Assembly: GCA_963575645.1 (NCBI GenBank)
Contig: OY754464.1
Location: 71,212,948 to 71,276,947, forward strand
Direction: 5' to 3'
DNA length: 64,000 bases
Origin: Xanthostigma xanthostigma
Lineage: Eukaryota > Arthropoda > Insecta > Raphidioptera > Raphidiidae
The notes under the pieces were generated by a model. It worked only from the letters and a program-made list of their open reading frames with translations, made no database searches and was not told the DNA's origin. Position 1 is the stretch's first letter; every line of letters starts with the position of its first letter. A program made the translations under genes and the position numbers. Positions 9,601-17,961 of the stretch are shown here, one piece after another.

Positions 9601-11778
9601 CATTACGGGGTTTCGTCTCATTCGAGTTCCAACAAAATTGTACTGAAATCCCGCCTTAGACAAGGCTGCAACGTTGAATTGTGAATGTTGGGCTTTTAGT
9701 CCAGTCAAAATAGACAAAAATAGTGATAAGTTTACAATAATTCTATCCGATCCGATCACCTAAAAAATTTATTCAAGGTCAAAGGTTAAAAGTATCGTTT
9801 TTTTGCACTTTTCTCGTAAACGGTAAATGTTACCTAAAAAAAAGGTCAGACAAAAGTTGTAGACCACGCAGTTATCTGCAAGAATTGTTCTTATGCTTTC
9901 TTTTCCTACGAATCACCATTCTTTTAAAATGGTGATTTCATACATCGAAAATATTAATATACAATGATACATATTAATATTTAATGTTATTTTTGATAAA
10001 TACGTTCAGTACATAGACATTTTTTTCCATATCTCAGGAATAGTGATTCGTAGTAAAAAAAATATAACAACAGTTTTTGTAGACAATTACATGATCTCCA
10101 ACTTTTTTCTGACCTATTTTTAGATAAAATTTACCGTTTACGAGAAAAGTGCAAAAAACCGATATTTTTTACCTTTGACCTTGAATAAATTTTGAAGCAG
10201 ATTTAGGATCTATGGAGACTTTTGATATTTTATTTGTAATTTTTAGATCTATGCGAATTATAGTAAATTGAAATGTTTATTTTGTCTGGACTATTCAGAG
10301 ATTGAATCAACAACAATCTATTTATATTTTTAGAATGGTTTTTGGGTTGCAACATTATGGTGCCTTTTATTGTTTCTGGGAATAGTTCCTTTGACAATTA
10401 AATTATCGACTTGCTACAAACGGATCAGTCGAAACTCGAATTCGGATTCACCCTTGTGAGTTGGTACTATAAAACGGTTAATATAAATATCTTTTATTTT
10501 AATCAAATTAATGTTTTTTTTTTAAGAATGTCTGACACAACGGCTACTCCAACAGAAAGTGGCGTATGGACTACTCCCGGGTATGTTATCAAATGATCAA
10601 ATTTTATTAAAAGCATTACATTACTAAGATGGACACGAACTCATTCGGTTGGGTCTGGTTCAGTACGGAGTGGAGCGATCGGAACTTTTAGAAAACACTA
10701 AAATAAATAGACTAAAGCGGCACATAGACGCTCAATATTATTGTGCAATGTGGGTTGCACAATATTTTGACGGCGGCCCTTAGACGGTCAATATGATTTT
10801 ACAATATTTTGGTTTGTGCAAAAAATTGTACTTTATATAGATATTGAAGGTTGTGCAATATATTGCTCAATTGCGAACACAGACGGTACAGCCACATTGT
10901 GCAAACAGTCCCCACCAGAACTTCAGTCATCGTGTTGTCACGATTACTATAGTTTTTGCACTTCACATCCCACAAAGCCGGAAGACCACGATACACCTCG
11001 ATAAATTCAACAATAAATTGTCTTTCGGCTTTCTTGTCACCCATGATAACGCGCAGTTGAGAAGACTTGTTGAAACGACTGCTACTTGAGATCAACTGAC
11101 GAGATATTGCGCAATCTTGACAACAGACGGCACAATATTTCCCCGCTTGTGCAATTATATTGCACAAACCCAAATATTGCGCGATAATATTGAGCGTCTA
11201 TGGGCCGCTTTATACGTATCGCATCGTATTAGGTTTTATATTTTTTGAAAATGTTAATTGAGCCACGCTACCAAAAACCGAAAAGATTCAACGCATGTCG
11301 TGCTTTCAATTTTATTTGACAGATGCTAGTAGTTTTTAAATCCACAATGAGAAAATTTGTAACGTGCTGCCACCAGAAGAACCAATCCACCTGTAATATT
11401 TTGTATATATACTTACCGTATTTCTCGGACTATAAGACGCACCTTTTTACATAGAAAAATGGACTCTTTTGGGTGCGTCTTATGGTCCGAAGGTAACATT
11501 AATATATTTTTTTCAATGAATCGTCTCTAAATTTATATTAACAATAAATAAAAATTATGAACCAAAAGTAACATTAGAATATTTTTTTCTAAAAATAATC
11601 TTATAAATTTTTTTATAGTCCAAAAAATACGGTATACTATACATTTAAAACACTATAAAGTAGACAATGCATTGTCTATGCTAGCAGTAGCAGACCAATA
11701 CAATAAGTTTAATAGCTTATAATTGTATTTTTTTATTTCATATTTTGTTTCAGAACACAACCAAGCGATGGATGGTAA
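587..11778 (+). CDS. Prominin-like (CD133 family) pentaspan membrane glycoprotein, 5' partial
   Basis: Prominins are five-pass cholesterol-binding glycoproteins of plasma-membrane protrusions; in insects they include the photoreceptor rhabdomere protein prominin and prominin-like paralogues. Ten exons (587-682, 2004-2188, 2726-2861, 3788-3958, 5413-5749, 6431-6953, 8487-8645, 10334-10455, 10527-10580, 11754-11778) keep one reading frame through every junction and give 602 residues plus a stop. The order is the end of extracellular loop 1, TM3, the Cys-rich cytoplasmic turn CGCCG, TM4, a long extracellular loop 2 beginning with DCRKN, TM5 and a short acidic/Ser-Thr tail. The family usually has about 850 residues, so roughly the first 250, with TM1 and TM2, lie left of the window. 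All introns are GT-AG except intron 7, which fits GC-AG. Family assignment is strong; which paralogue it is cannot be told. Confidence 0.88.
1014..1203 (+). repeat. Dispersed repeat, inverted partner at 42593-42798
   Basis: Shares blocks such as ATTTATTCGGTTCATT and AATAGCGATAATTCAATTCA with the reverse complement of 42593-42798. The copies differ by many substitutions, so the family is old. No coding capacity or class-specific ends seen. Confidence 0.6.
1204..1475 (+). mobile_element. LINE (CR1/L2-like) 3' end fragment
   Basis: Bases 1204-1312 read [20 protein letters not shown], then [15 protein letters not shown] and a stop, the standard C-terminal tail of CR1/jockey-type reverse transcriptases (GPKLWN-LP). 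A short 3' UTR follows and ends in an ATA/ATAAT repeat near 1453-1475, a usual LINE tail. The element is 5' truncated and sits in the first visible prominin-like intron. Confidence 0.7.
2004..2188 (+). CDS. Prominin-like exon 2 (extracellular loop 1)
   Basis: Acceptor TTGCAG and donor GTAAGT flank 185 bp. The carried G plus TA gives Val. The product is a helical Arg/Glu-rich stretch with two cysteines (RQC...SLC), positions typical of the paired cysteines in prominin loop 1. It ends in phase 0. Confidence 0.8.
2212..2266 (+). repeat. 55-nt near-perfect hairpin just downstream of a prominin-like 5' splice site
   Basis: Arms 2212-2233 and 2245-2266 pair over 22 positions with two mismatches around an 11-nt loop. 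It begins 23 bp after the donor at 2189. It could be a tiny MITE remnant or an RNA hairpin; nothing decides between these. Confidence 0.6.
2726..2861 (+). CDS. Prominin-like exon 3 (extracellular loop 1)
   Basis: Acceptor TTGCAG, donor GTAGGC, 136 bp, phase 0 in and phase 1 out. It encodes [17 protein letters not shown] followed by a helix ending [15 protein letters not shown]. No cysteines or membrane segment. Confidence 0.78.
3160..3617. mobile_element. DNA transposon-like MITE with long terminal inverted repeats
   Basis: The left end TTCTTTTTTAACAGCG and right end CGCTGCTAAAAAAAGAA are inverted repeats. Similarity continues inward for about 100 bp (AAAACTCAAAAATAAGAGAG against its diverged complement). 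No transposase. It lies in the intron between exons 3 and 4. Confidence 0.65.
3788..3958 (+). CDS. Prominin-like exon 4 (end of loop 1, entering TM3)
   Basis: Acceptor TTTCAG, donor GTAAGT, 171 bp, phase 1 in and phase 1 out. The product ends [11 protein letters not shown], the Trp/Tyr-rich border that precedes TM3 in prominins. The codon for the next Cys is split between this exon and exon 5. Confidence 0.82.
4100..4365. mobile_element. Penelope-related repeat with head-to-head hammerhead-like cores
   Basis: A plus-strand core CTGAAGA (4291-4297), stem GGA/TCC and GAAAC (4312-4316) followed by CGTC and GAG is preceded on the minus strand by CTGAAGA (complement of 4202-4208), whose stem-II half is deleted. 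The flanks GGAGTAC ... GTACTCC are palindromic. Sequence beyond the cores (TTATTAATCATGTTCTACC) recurs at 18080-18110, showing one family. Confidence 0.6.
4376..4490 (-). mobile_element. Second Penelope-type terminal repeat, degenerate hammerhead core
   Basis: On the minus strand CCGAAGA (4468-4474), a GGCA/TGCC-type stem, then GAAAC (4447-4451) and GTC followed by AGA. The first core base pair is changed from CUGA to CCGA, so it is probably inactive. Confidence 0.5.
4500..5412. other. Intron 4 remainder, no recognised gene
   Basis: AT-rich intron with a short C-rich patch near 4950-5030 and a Helitron-like end fragment near 5213-5235 (CGGGTGAAACCGGGCG without the terminal CTAG). Nothing else supportable. 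Confidence 0.4.
5413..5749 (+). CDS. Prominin-like exon 5 (TM3, CGCCG turn, TM4)
   Basis: Acceptor ATACAG, donor GTATGT, 337 bp. It encodes TM3 ([17 protein letters not shown]), the family hallmark Cys-Gly turn CGCCG, TM4 ([19 protein letters not shown]) and the start of extracellular loop 2 with one Cys (FICKPL). This is the most diagnostic exon. An open frame continues upstream of the acceptor, but no start codon is needed because the exon is internal. It ends with AG carried over. Confidence 0.9.
5815..6355. mobile_element. MITE family 1, copy 1
   Basis: Ends GGACCTCGCACAAACC and GTTTGTGCGGGGTCC are inverted repeats, and about 130 bp of each arm pairs (TCACTAAGAAAAAGTGTC against its complement). 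A second copy is at 13240-13725. No coding capacity. It lies in the intron between exons 5 and 6. Confidence 0.75.
6431..6953 (+). CDS. Prominin-like exon 6 (extracellular loop 2)
   Basis: Acceptor AACAG, donor GTAACT, 523 bp. AG from exon 5 plus A gives Arg, followed by [15 protein letters not shown], the conserved start of prominin loop 2. The rest is long amphipathic helix (for example [20 protein letters not shown]) and ends GATIAEQ in phase 0. Confidence 0.9.
6960..7140 (-). repeat. 'ACCATTCC' repeat family, fragment
   Basis: Reverse-complement match to the start of copies at 34139, 41403, 46247 and 51455, including the hairpin ACCATTCC ... GGAATGGT. An internal deletion removes the middle. 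Confidence 0.7.
7208..7512 (+). mobile_element. tRNA-derived SINE, copy 1
   Basis: A Pol III box A-like TAGTGAGAGCAC and box B GTTCGAATCCC (7265-7275) sit at tRNA spacing, followed by a body (GATGAGGTTTTCCATGATTT) shared with copies at 7541 and 23875. This copy lacks the terminal tail seen in the others. Confidence 0.75.
7541..8240 (+). mobile_element. tRNA-derived SINE, copy 2, split by a MITE
   Basis: Same head and body as copy 1, continuing to a tail TATGACATAAAGTCGAGAAA that is also the tail of copy 3. The body is interrupted by the insertion at 7898-8174, so the SINE is older than that element. Confidence 0.75.
7898..8174. mobile_element. hAT-type MITE inserted in SINE copy 2
   Basis: Termini CAAGGGCGTA and TACGCCCTTG are inverted repeats. 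The flanks AGTGATGG and ATTAATGG match at 6 of 8 positions, fitting an aged 8-bp target duplication. The interior resembles that of the element at 11973-12345. Confidence 0.65.
8243..8290 (+). repeat. Fragment of the hammerhead palindrome family
   Basis: GATGAAGGAAGGTTTGGTTG and AAATAAGCTTTACC match the outer arm of the palindrome at 53216-53511. Only the terminus remains. Confidence 0.55.
8487..8645 (+). CDS. Prominin-like exon 7 (end of loop 2), with GC donor
   Basis: Acceptor TTCTAG at 8486; 159 bp in phase 0. It encodes [20 protein letters not shown] and then a helix ending [11 protein letters not shown]. The next exon starts NGFWVATLW, so the join VVDSL-NGFW matches the family pattern D-P-L-N-x-F-W at the entry to TM5. 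The base pair after 8645 is GC in the strong context TTG|GCAAGT, so the intron is GC-AG. No in-phase GT donor exists nearby; reading on enters a MITE at 8668 and stops at 8769. Confidence 0.82.
8668..9344. mobile_element. Harbinger-type MITE, copy 1, beside prominin-like exon 7
   Basis: Flanked by TTA (8665-8667 and 9345-9347). The ends carry the CACGAGGCTGG and CCTCGTGTGCAGC inverted repeats of the intact copy at 28356-28804. It is inserted 22 bp past the end of exon 7 and split internally by 8941-9205. Exon 7 read-through enters it in an open frame. Confidence 0.75.
8941..9205. mobile_element. Palindromic insertion nested in the Harbinger MITE
   Basis: The 11-bp sequence CGTTTTATTCT occurs at 8930-8940 and again at 9206-9216, bracketing a palindromic insert whose arms contain GACGTTTCGTCTAC and its complement. 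An 11-bp duplication suits target-primed retroposition better than hAT or Harbinger insertion. GAAACGUC is present but no CUGANGA core. Confidence 0.65.
9345..9756. other. Intron 7 segment, nothing recognised
   Basis: Continuation of the GC-AG intron after the MITE. Contains an A run near 9508-9518 and no coding or repeat signal that I can place. Confidence 0.4.
9757..10200. mobile_element. Long-TIR palindromic MITE in intron 7
   Basis: Arms beginning AATTTATTCAAGGTCAAAGG and ending with its diverged complement near 10195 pair for about 150 bp each (including CTCGTAAACGGTAAAT). No open frame. Confidence 0.7.
10334..10455 (+). CDS. Prominin-like exon 8 (TM5 and juxtamembrane tail)
   Basis: Acceptor TTTTAG, donor GTGAGT, 122 bp, phase 0 in and phase 2 out. 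It encodes TM5 ([20 protein letters not shown]) followed by KLSTCYKRI and a Ser/Asn-rich stretch, matching the Lys/Tyr/Arg-rich cytosolic border after TM5 in prominins. If the donor is not used, a TGA lies immediately at the junction. Confidence 0.85.
10527..10580 (+). CDS. Prominin-like exon 9 (cytoplasmic tail)
   Basis: Acceptor TTTAAG, donor GTATGT, 54 bp, phase 2 in and out. It encodes [18 protein letters not shown], a Ser/Thr-rich tail. Assigned from position, splice sites and phase rather than similarity. Confidence 0.6.
10713..11212. mobile_element. MITE with TA-flanked inverted repeats, intron 9
   Basis: TAAAGCGGCACATAGACGCT at the left mirrors AGCGTCTATGGGCCGCTTTA at the right. The interior repeats a TTGTGCAATAT motif in both directions. 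It lies between prominin-like exons 9 and 10. Confidence 0.7.
11416..11632. mobile_element. Mariner-type MITE with TA target duplication
   Basis: Termini CCGTATTTCTCGGACTATAA and TTATAGTCCAAAAAATACGG are inverted repeats flanked by TA on both sides. An internal GGTGCGTCTTAT hairpin repeats the end sequence. Common Tc1/mariner-derived MITE architecture. Confidence 0.75.
11754..11778 (+). CDS. Prominin-like terminal exon 10 and stop
   Basis: Acceptor TTTCAG ends at 11753 after a pyrimidine tract. GG carried from exon 9 plus A gives Gly, then TQPSDGW and TAA. A GT inside the exon (11775) followed by an acceptor near 11882 would also hit a stop at once. An AATAAA lies about 50 bp downstream. Confidence 0.5.
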
Positions 11779-11828
11779 AAAATTAAACAGCTAAAATAAG
11801 ATTTGTCATTTTTTATACAATATTGAAA

Positions 11829-11834
11829 AATAAA
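11829..11834 (+). terminator. AATAAA polyadenylation signal of the prominin-like gene
   Basis: Canonical hexamer about 50 bp past the proposed stop. AT-rich sequence makes chance matches common, so support is mainly positional. Confidence 0.45.
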
Positions 11835-11972
11835 GTAAAATTTATAATATAACAAGTATTGCATTCTTTATTGCTAATCCAGACAATTGGGCGACAGACT
11901 CCGAAAGCTCAGAAAAAAATAAAACGAAATAAAATTTAGATATAAATATATAATATAATTATCCACAAGAAG

Positions 11973-12345
11973 CAGGGGCGGATTTGATACCTTGGCTGCC
12001 TTAGGCCTACGGAAGATGGCCGCCCTCCCTACTCCTTGCAAATGACCTTTTTTAATAGCCTAGCTTAAAAAATTTTATCGTGTGCACAATTATTGAATAG
12101 CAAAAAAAAAACGAATGACCTTTTTTTTAACAGCCTAACTTCTTGACAAATTTTATCGTGTGTCGGCACAAAATAGGAGAGCAAAAAAAAGATTCTTTCA
12201 TTTCCACAACAAAAAAGTCTTTTTTCGTTTGTTGTAGCTGAGTGCCCGTGCAATTGGATATTTAAAAGTACTATAAAAAAAATTCTCACTAAGTTTTGCC
12301 GCCCTAGGCCCGGACCTACTTGGCCTATAGGAAAATCCGCCCCTG
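11973..12345. mobile_element. hAT-type MITE with perfect 8-bp duplication
   Basis: Begins CAGGGGCGGATTT and ends AAATCCGCCCCTG, flanked on both sides by ACAAGAAG (11965-11972 and 12346-12353). The perfect duplication indicates relatively recent insertion just downstream of the prominin-like gene. Confidence 0.88.
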
Positions 12346-12719
12346 ACAAGAAGTAAGAGAAGAATCGTACCTGATTTCAAAATAAAATTTAACATTGAAG
12401 ACGGATAATATTACAATGATTCTGTGATCATAGTTTTATCATAATTTAATCATTTGACATTCAATTCGATTCTAATTCTAAATTTTAGAGCTCAAAAAAA
12501 GGAATGTGTTCGGTCGTTCTTTGATTGGTAACCAAATTTAATTCACAAATGTGTATCACTTTGAAGTGAAAATATTTTCCGTTTAAAAAGTGATTCAAAA
12601 CCTAAAGAAAAAGTCCTCCGGCTGTAGGTCAGCCCGACCATGAATGGATCCGCCTAATGACTTACGGCATAATTTCATCTATACCTGCTCGCGGTATAAT
12701 TATAACAATATAATGACCA

Positions 12720-13007
12720 TTGTTCAATGAAAGAATATCCATGCAATTAAATTCTGTAGTTGATCAAATAAAAACTGGATTGCATAATTCCATAATATGC
12801 AATGCATATAATGCAGTTTGCCAACCGACGTCTACACGGGAACAGCAAATACAATACACTACACAGTTGTTTTATGATCTTGTAGAATGTTATAAGTTGA
12901 TATTGCAAGAAAGGTGTTTCCACAGATGCTGTCACAGAAGTGTTAAAAATAAATGCATAGCCACAAGACAAAGTTGCTCATGTCAAAATTTTGATAATAC
13001 AGTGTAA
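12720..13007 (+). CDS. Unassigned cysteine-rich small protein candidate
   Basis: An open frame of 95 codons beginning TTGTTCAATG, with internal ATG codons, between the hAT MITE and a pogo-like end. The last 35 residues hold nine cysteines (CFHRCCHRSVKNKC, then a second CSC cluster), unusual for random AT-rich sequence. No signal peptide or membrane segment is evident and I recognise no family. It could be an exon of an unseen gene, a decayed transposon domain or chance. Spacing and splice sites do not settle the start. Confidence 0.25.
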   Translation: MFNERISMQLNSVVDQIKTGLHNSIICNAYNAVCQPTSTREQQIQYTTQLFYDLVECYKLILQERCFHRCCHRSVKNKCIATRQSCSCQNFDNTV

Positions 13008-13090
13008 ACTCTATATACAGTGACACTCAAGAGACTGTGCACTTTGTGGCGTTATTGAGAGTTGTCGTTAAACGAAGGGAAGACATAATC
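13003..13090 (+). repeat. Pogo-like terminal fragment
   Basis: CAGTGTAAACTCTATATACA resembles the terminal repeat of the pogo-type MITE at 30264. I cannot find a matching right end nearby. Confidence 0.35.
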
Positions 13091-13239
13091 CATTAATATT
13101 TCATTACTATAATATGTATTTACTCATAATATATAAAATTCACCACTGACCAACTCCCACCTCTATTGCGCGTATTAATAAAACTTTTATTCGCTATGTT
13201 CACAGTTTGCAAGTTTGTGAGCAACTAAGAATATGACAG

Positions 13240-13725
13240 CTTATCGATAGGCAGTTGATCGAAAACGGTTTTATTTTATAGTTTAAAGGTTACTAAAAAA
13301 ACTGTACTGTACATGAGGGCATAGCCTAAAACCAAAAAAATTTTAGCTACAAGATTTTAGATATATAGGGATATCCATTAATTTCACAATCTTAAAAAAT
13401 CCTAAGCTCTAGAAATATGTTTTCGAGTGCGCTGAATCCGAATATGAAATTATTATTTTATATAGGGTGACACCTTCCAACATTACCTAGTTTTCAACTA
13501 TTTTTCTATTTCTAAAAAAAAGCACAAAAGTTGAATATGGAACATATTTTTGATATCTGAAATCTCGCTAATCATATCTGTAGCTACAAATCTATTGGTT
13601 TTTAGGCTATGTGCCCATAGACACTTTTTCTTAGTGGTCTTTAAACTATAAAACAAAACCATTTTCGATCAATTTAACCGAGAACCAAATCCCATAAGAT
13701 TTGTGCGGGGTTCTTTTCACGTCGC
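13240..13725. mobile_element. MITE family 1, copy 2
   Basis: Same body as 5815-6355 (GAAAATATGTTTTCGAG-type blocks, GGCTATG-GCCCATAGACAC and its complement). The left terminus is truncated at about 13240; the right end TTTGTGCGGGGTTC remains. Confidence 0.72.
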
Positions 13726-14082
13726 CTCAAATGCCTACCCAAAAATGTTCGTTAAGCTCTTGTGGTCTATTAAATGGAAAACTTCGAAGTTATTTTCTGT
13801 CTTTAAACGCTTGAAGTAATTTGCAACAGTTTAGTTTTATAGCTGACAGAACACTGAGTATGAGTTATAAGGAGTATGTAGATAGGCAAAGTCGAAAGAA
13901 CAATCACGCACAGTGTAACAACTTTTGAGAAAGGTGTGTCTCGAGTCTCGACAAAACGCCGAACTCTTTAAATAGCCTTTGGCTACCGAATCGATCGTAC
14001 GTATAACGTGTGTGATTTGTTTTAAAATTGTTCGACGCAGAACTAACCATTGTCGAATCGAATCATGAAGTGCGGTTACACC

Positions 14083-14540
14083 CAGTGATGGATTTAGGCT
14101 TGCTGCCGCCCTAGGCCCCATTCAAGGCGCCGCCCTTTTTGATAAAATGAATTTCATTAATTTTGATCCAATATTTTTATTTAAAAATAACTTTATTGAA
14201 ATATAATTTTTAAATAAGTATAACTAATAAACATGACAGATAAATAAGTTATAAATTAATCTCACTAAAGGAACAGAAAGTAAGCTACTCAATAAAGACT
14301 ATAATTGATCTATTAAAAAATTAACATCTTACCCATACAGATTGAGAAGTAAATTAATGAATTGAATTATAATATATTCTATAGAAATTTTTTTATGAAA
14401 ACTAATCTGAACCAATTTCTGAAATTGATTGTCTTTACCTTTCGCCTCTAAAATTTTGTCATTTCAAAAATTTTTGCCGCCCTTCAAATTATGCCGCCCT
14501 AGGCCCGGGCCTCACGGGCCTAGGCGTAAATCCATCACTG
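14083..14540. mobile_element. hAT-type MITE with 8-bp duplication
   Basis: Begins CAGTGATGGATTTAGGC and ends AAATCCATCACTG with subterminal GCCGCCCTAGGCCC on both sides. Flanks GTTACACC and ACTACACC share 6 of 8 bases. Interior AT-rich and non-coding. Confidence 0.82.
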
Positions 14541-14689
14541 ACTACACCTAGGTTTAGTCAATGGCAATGAAAACGGGCCAGAAATCGCTTAGTGCCTTAA
14601 AAAGTTGCAGATTTGCAAAACGCATGAAAACATGAAAAGATTTATGATATTATTTGGAAAAATCCATATTACTTAAAACTACCCGCTGA

Positions 14690-15240
14690 AAGCACATTAT
14701 TCCTCTTTTTACCCGACTGCAGCGAAGCCAAATGGAAGGGTTATGAGTTTAGCAGTCTATGTATGTTTGTATTTACGGATGTTCCACCGTAACGCCTAAA
14801 ATATTCATCCGATTTTCATCAATAAGGTGTCAATCCATTCGTTATTATGGCCCAGGTAACATAGGCTCCATTTATTTTTGAATTTTAGTTCCAGGGGTAA
14901 GCAAATTGAAAACAAATAATAAGTTAAAAAAATAATCTAAATAAAAAATAAGTCCCAAAACTAAAACCCGACTACTGAAAAGTATGAAACAAGAAAATAT
15001 TCTCATCTGAGGATAGCCGTAGTCGTATGCCAACTCATATATATGAGGCCCCTCTAGATGTATTGCATGATGCACTTTGCCCTAGAGCTTAATATGATCG
15101 CTTACTTAAAATGTAATGTTTTATTAAGGTAGGTATCATACGGCCACGGTTATTCTTAGATGAGAATATTTTCTTGTGTCATACTTTTCAGTAGTCGAGT
15201 TTTAGCTTTGGAACTTATTTTTTTTCCTTTCGAATCAATA
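14690..15240 (-). mobile_element. Dispersed repeat family 2, copy 1, with palindromic core
   Basis: Matches 51815-52360 and 54779-55309. The core is a palindrome (GAAAATATTCTCATCTGAGG and its complement, AGTATGA ... TCATACTTTTCAG). The outer part includes GGAACATCCGTAAATACAAA in complement. No protein and no clear target duplication. Confidence 0.7.
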
Positions 15241-15296
15241 AAGGTCTCGTTTAAATGTAAAATTAAAAGTGACTCGTTATTATTTTGACATATCAA

Positions 15297-15425
15297 ATAT
15301 AAATTGTTAGGTTAAAAATCGATTTTCAATCCTTAAATTTCACTTATCAATCAGATACTATTTTAAACAACACCTCGTTCGTCGAAATCGGTCCAGCGGT
15401 CTAGGAGGAGATAGCCGTACTAAAA
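15297..15425 (+). repeat. Dispersed repeat, partner at 32100-32250
   Basis: Shares ATCGGTCCAGCGGTCTAGGA and GAGATAGCCGTAC with 32100-32250, with diverged flanks. Class unknown. Confidence 0.6.
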
Positions 15426-15940
15426 AACGACTGCTTTTAACGTCTCAGTTATTATTATAATTATTACTGCCGTCAAGAAACGCTTAAATAGCAAAACAAC
15501 GTCAATAAACTAATGCGCTCCAACCAATCTTGCTGTGTTCCTCAGATTTTAGAGTCTAATTAAAATATATTTTCATTTTGCATAATAAAAATACAGGTGC
15601 TTAGTTGGTTGTCTAGTTCTAGTTAACATAGTTAAGAACCCCACATAAACGATACATGCAATCAACTTTCTTGATCTATGATTTTGAACCAATGAAATGT
15701 GGTTAAAAATATGCGCATGACCTGCAAGATTTACTTCAAATGATTTAGGAGTTTAGGTGATTCGTTTAACATATTGCAACATACTAAACATATTTCAACG
15801 AACTTAAAAAAGAAATATTGATTAATGACGTGTCTTTACATTTAGAAGATTTAGGTTTGAAGATAATCACGACCGTACCTATGGGTTGTCAATTAGCGCT
15901 ATCAAAAGTCCATCAAATCTAAAATTAATAGTAAAAACAA
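15426..15940. other. Intergenic, nothing recognised
   Basis: AT-rich sequence between repeats with no coding or structural signal I can support. Confidence 0.4.
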
Positions 15941-16014
15941 AAAACACGTGAAAATTCTACAAAATATTTTTTCTTCTTAACGATCGTTTCGTACATTAAG
16001 TCCATCATCAGGAG

Positions 16015-17961
16015 CAGTGGCAGATTTACACATTTCCCAAGTATTGGCTTTTAAATTCTTGCCGCCCTTGCCTCTACAATTGTCAGTTCCTAGATTATTT
16101 TAACAATCCAACAATTTGGTTGAAATTATACATAAAAAATAGTTTTTGGGTATAATCCAATCAACCTGCGAAAGCTCAATGTTAAATTTAAAAAATAAAA
16201 AATTTAAAAAATACGTTGTTGTAGAATAAAATAATCCAAAAAACATAGCGTTTTTATTTTTCGGAAAATCAATGGTTAAGTTAACCTAAAAAATTCGCAA
16301 AAGTCCGAAAAACGCTTTTTTCGCGTTAAAAAAGGAAGTAGATCTCTAATGCAAAAAAGTTAAATTACAGAGTTGTAGATCTTAAAAATACCTATCGATT
16401 GACGCGCGTTCAGTCCAATTCGGTTGCGTAGGTGCTGAGAAAACTTGGAAAAACCATCGAAAATAGTCGTTTTTAAATTTGTGAATAACTTTTTTTCTTT
16501 TGTGATTTTAAAGTTGATATTTAGTGAAATTATGTGTTATAGGTTCACAAATCTTCAATTTTTTTTTTAGCAAAAAATTTTGCATATTTTTCGAAATATC
16601 GCATGTTTTCGAAAAAAAACATCTTTCGTAAAAACATCCGTGTTGGTCAGGAAATTATGCTAGAGCAACTTTTCAAGGCTCAATCACTTCTTCTAGACTT
16701 ATTCTATCATACAATTTTTGCAGCAAATAAAATATGTCAATTTTTGATGCCCAAAACAGGCTCCGAAAAAAGTGCTTTTTTTCGGGTTGCGTTTTTCGAG
16801 ATTTTTTACCGGATTTTCGTAAAAACACGTATGATACCAACGAAAATGCATTGTACTGATTTTTCTACGAATTAAAAAAAAAAAATTACCCTACGACCAT
16901 CTGGAGTCAAGTTCGTTTTTTTTTTGACAAAATTCCCTAAGCGACGGTTAAACTCTTAGAGGTTTGAAACTTGCACACGTTACTAATAAATACTTACTTT
17001 GCATTAAAAAAAATATTCACAATTGTTATCTTTAGCGGAACAACGGCTATGATCCCGTTAAAGTTGAGTGTTTCTACGCGTCGCGCATCGACTGCCTATA
17101 CTGGGATGTACATAATGATAATTGTGAGGTAACCATGGTATTTCAATTTCGAAAAACGCAACTCGAAAAAAAGCACTTTTTTTGGAGCCTGTTTTGGGCA
17201 TCAAAAATTGACATATTTTATTTGCTGCAAAAATTGTATGATAGAATAAGTCTAGAAGAAGTGATTGAGCCTTGAAAAGTTGCTCTAGCATAATTTCCTG
17301 ACCAACAGCGATGTTTTTACGAAAGGTGTTTTTTTTCAAAAACATGCGATATTTCGAAAAATTTGCAAAATTTTTTGCTAAAAAAAAACTGAAGATTTGT
17401 GAACCTATCATAATTTCACCAAATATCAACTTTGAAATCACAAAAGAAAAAAAGTTATTCACAAATTTAAAAACGACTATTTTCGATGGTTTTTCCAAGT
17501 TTTCTCAGCACCTACGCATCCGAATTGGACTGAACGCGCGTCTATCGATAGGTTTTTTTAAGATCTACAACTCTGTAATTTAACTTTTTTGTATTAGAGA
17601 TCTACTTCTTTTTTTAACGCGAAAAAAGCGTTTTTTGGACTTTTGCGAATTTTTTAGGTTAACTTAACCATTGATTTGCCGAAAAATAAAAACGCTATGT
17701 TTTTTGGATTATTTTACTCTACAACAACGTATTTTTTGTTTACTAATAACACTTATGTCATCCGTTTTGTAGATTGATTTTACTAGTATATTTCTGAGCT
17801 AATCAGAGCTTAATCATATACGAAAAATAAGGCGGGGTAATGTATGTCACTTACACAATAATGTACATTCGGTAAACGTAATAAAATAATCTTTATTTGC
17901 CGCCCCTAAAATTTTCCACCCTAGGCTTAAGCCTACTTAGCCTGCCGGTAGATCCGCCAAA
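16015..17961. mobile_element. hAT-type element carrying a giant foldback
   Basis: ATCAGGAG occurs at 16007-16014 and 17962-17969 as an exact 8-bp duplication. The ends CAGTGGCAGATTTA and GGTAGATCCGCC, with subterminal GCCGCCC, resemble the elements at 11973 and 14083. About 80 percent of the element is the foldback described separately. No transposase. Confidence 0.75.
16204..17737. repeat. Large inverted repeat, about 600-bp arms
   Basis: Arms 16204-16803 and 17145-17737 are near-complementary throughout, for example GATGCCCAAAACAGGCTCCG at left and its complement at right, separated by about 340 bp. Open frames at 16603-16875 and 17058-17498 are the two arms read in opposite directions (both contain MLEQLFKAQSLLLDLFYHTI), so I do not call genes. 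Confidence 0.85.

Noticed and set aside
14872-15075. Frame MHHAIHLEGP..., repeated at 51986-52192
   Set aside because: It is the translated palindromic core of a dispersed repeat, not a gene family.
16603-17583. Frames of 90-146 codons, apparently homologous to each other
   Set aside because: Arms of the foldback read in opposite directions; no recognised domain.
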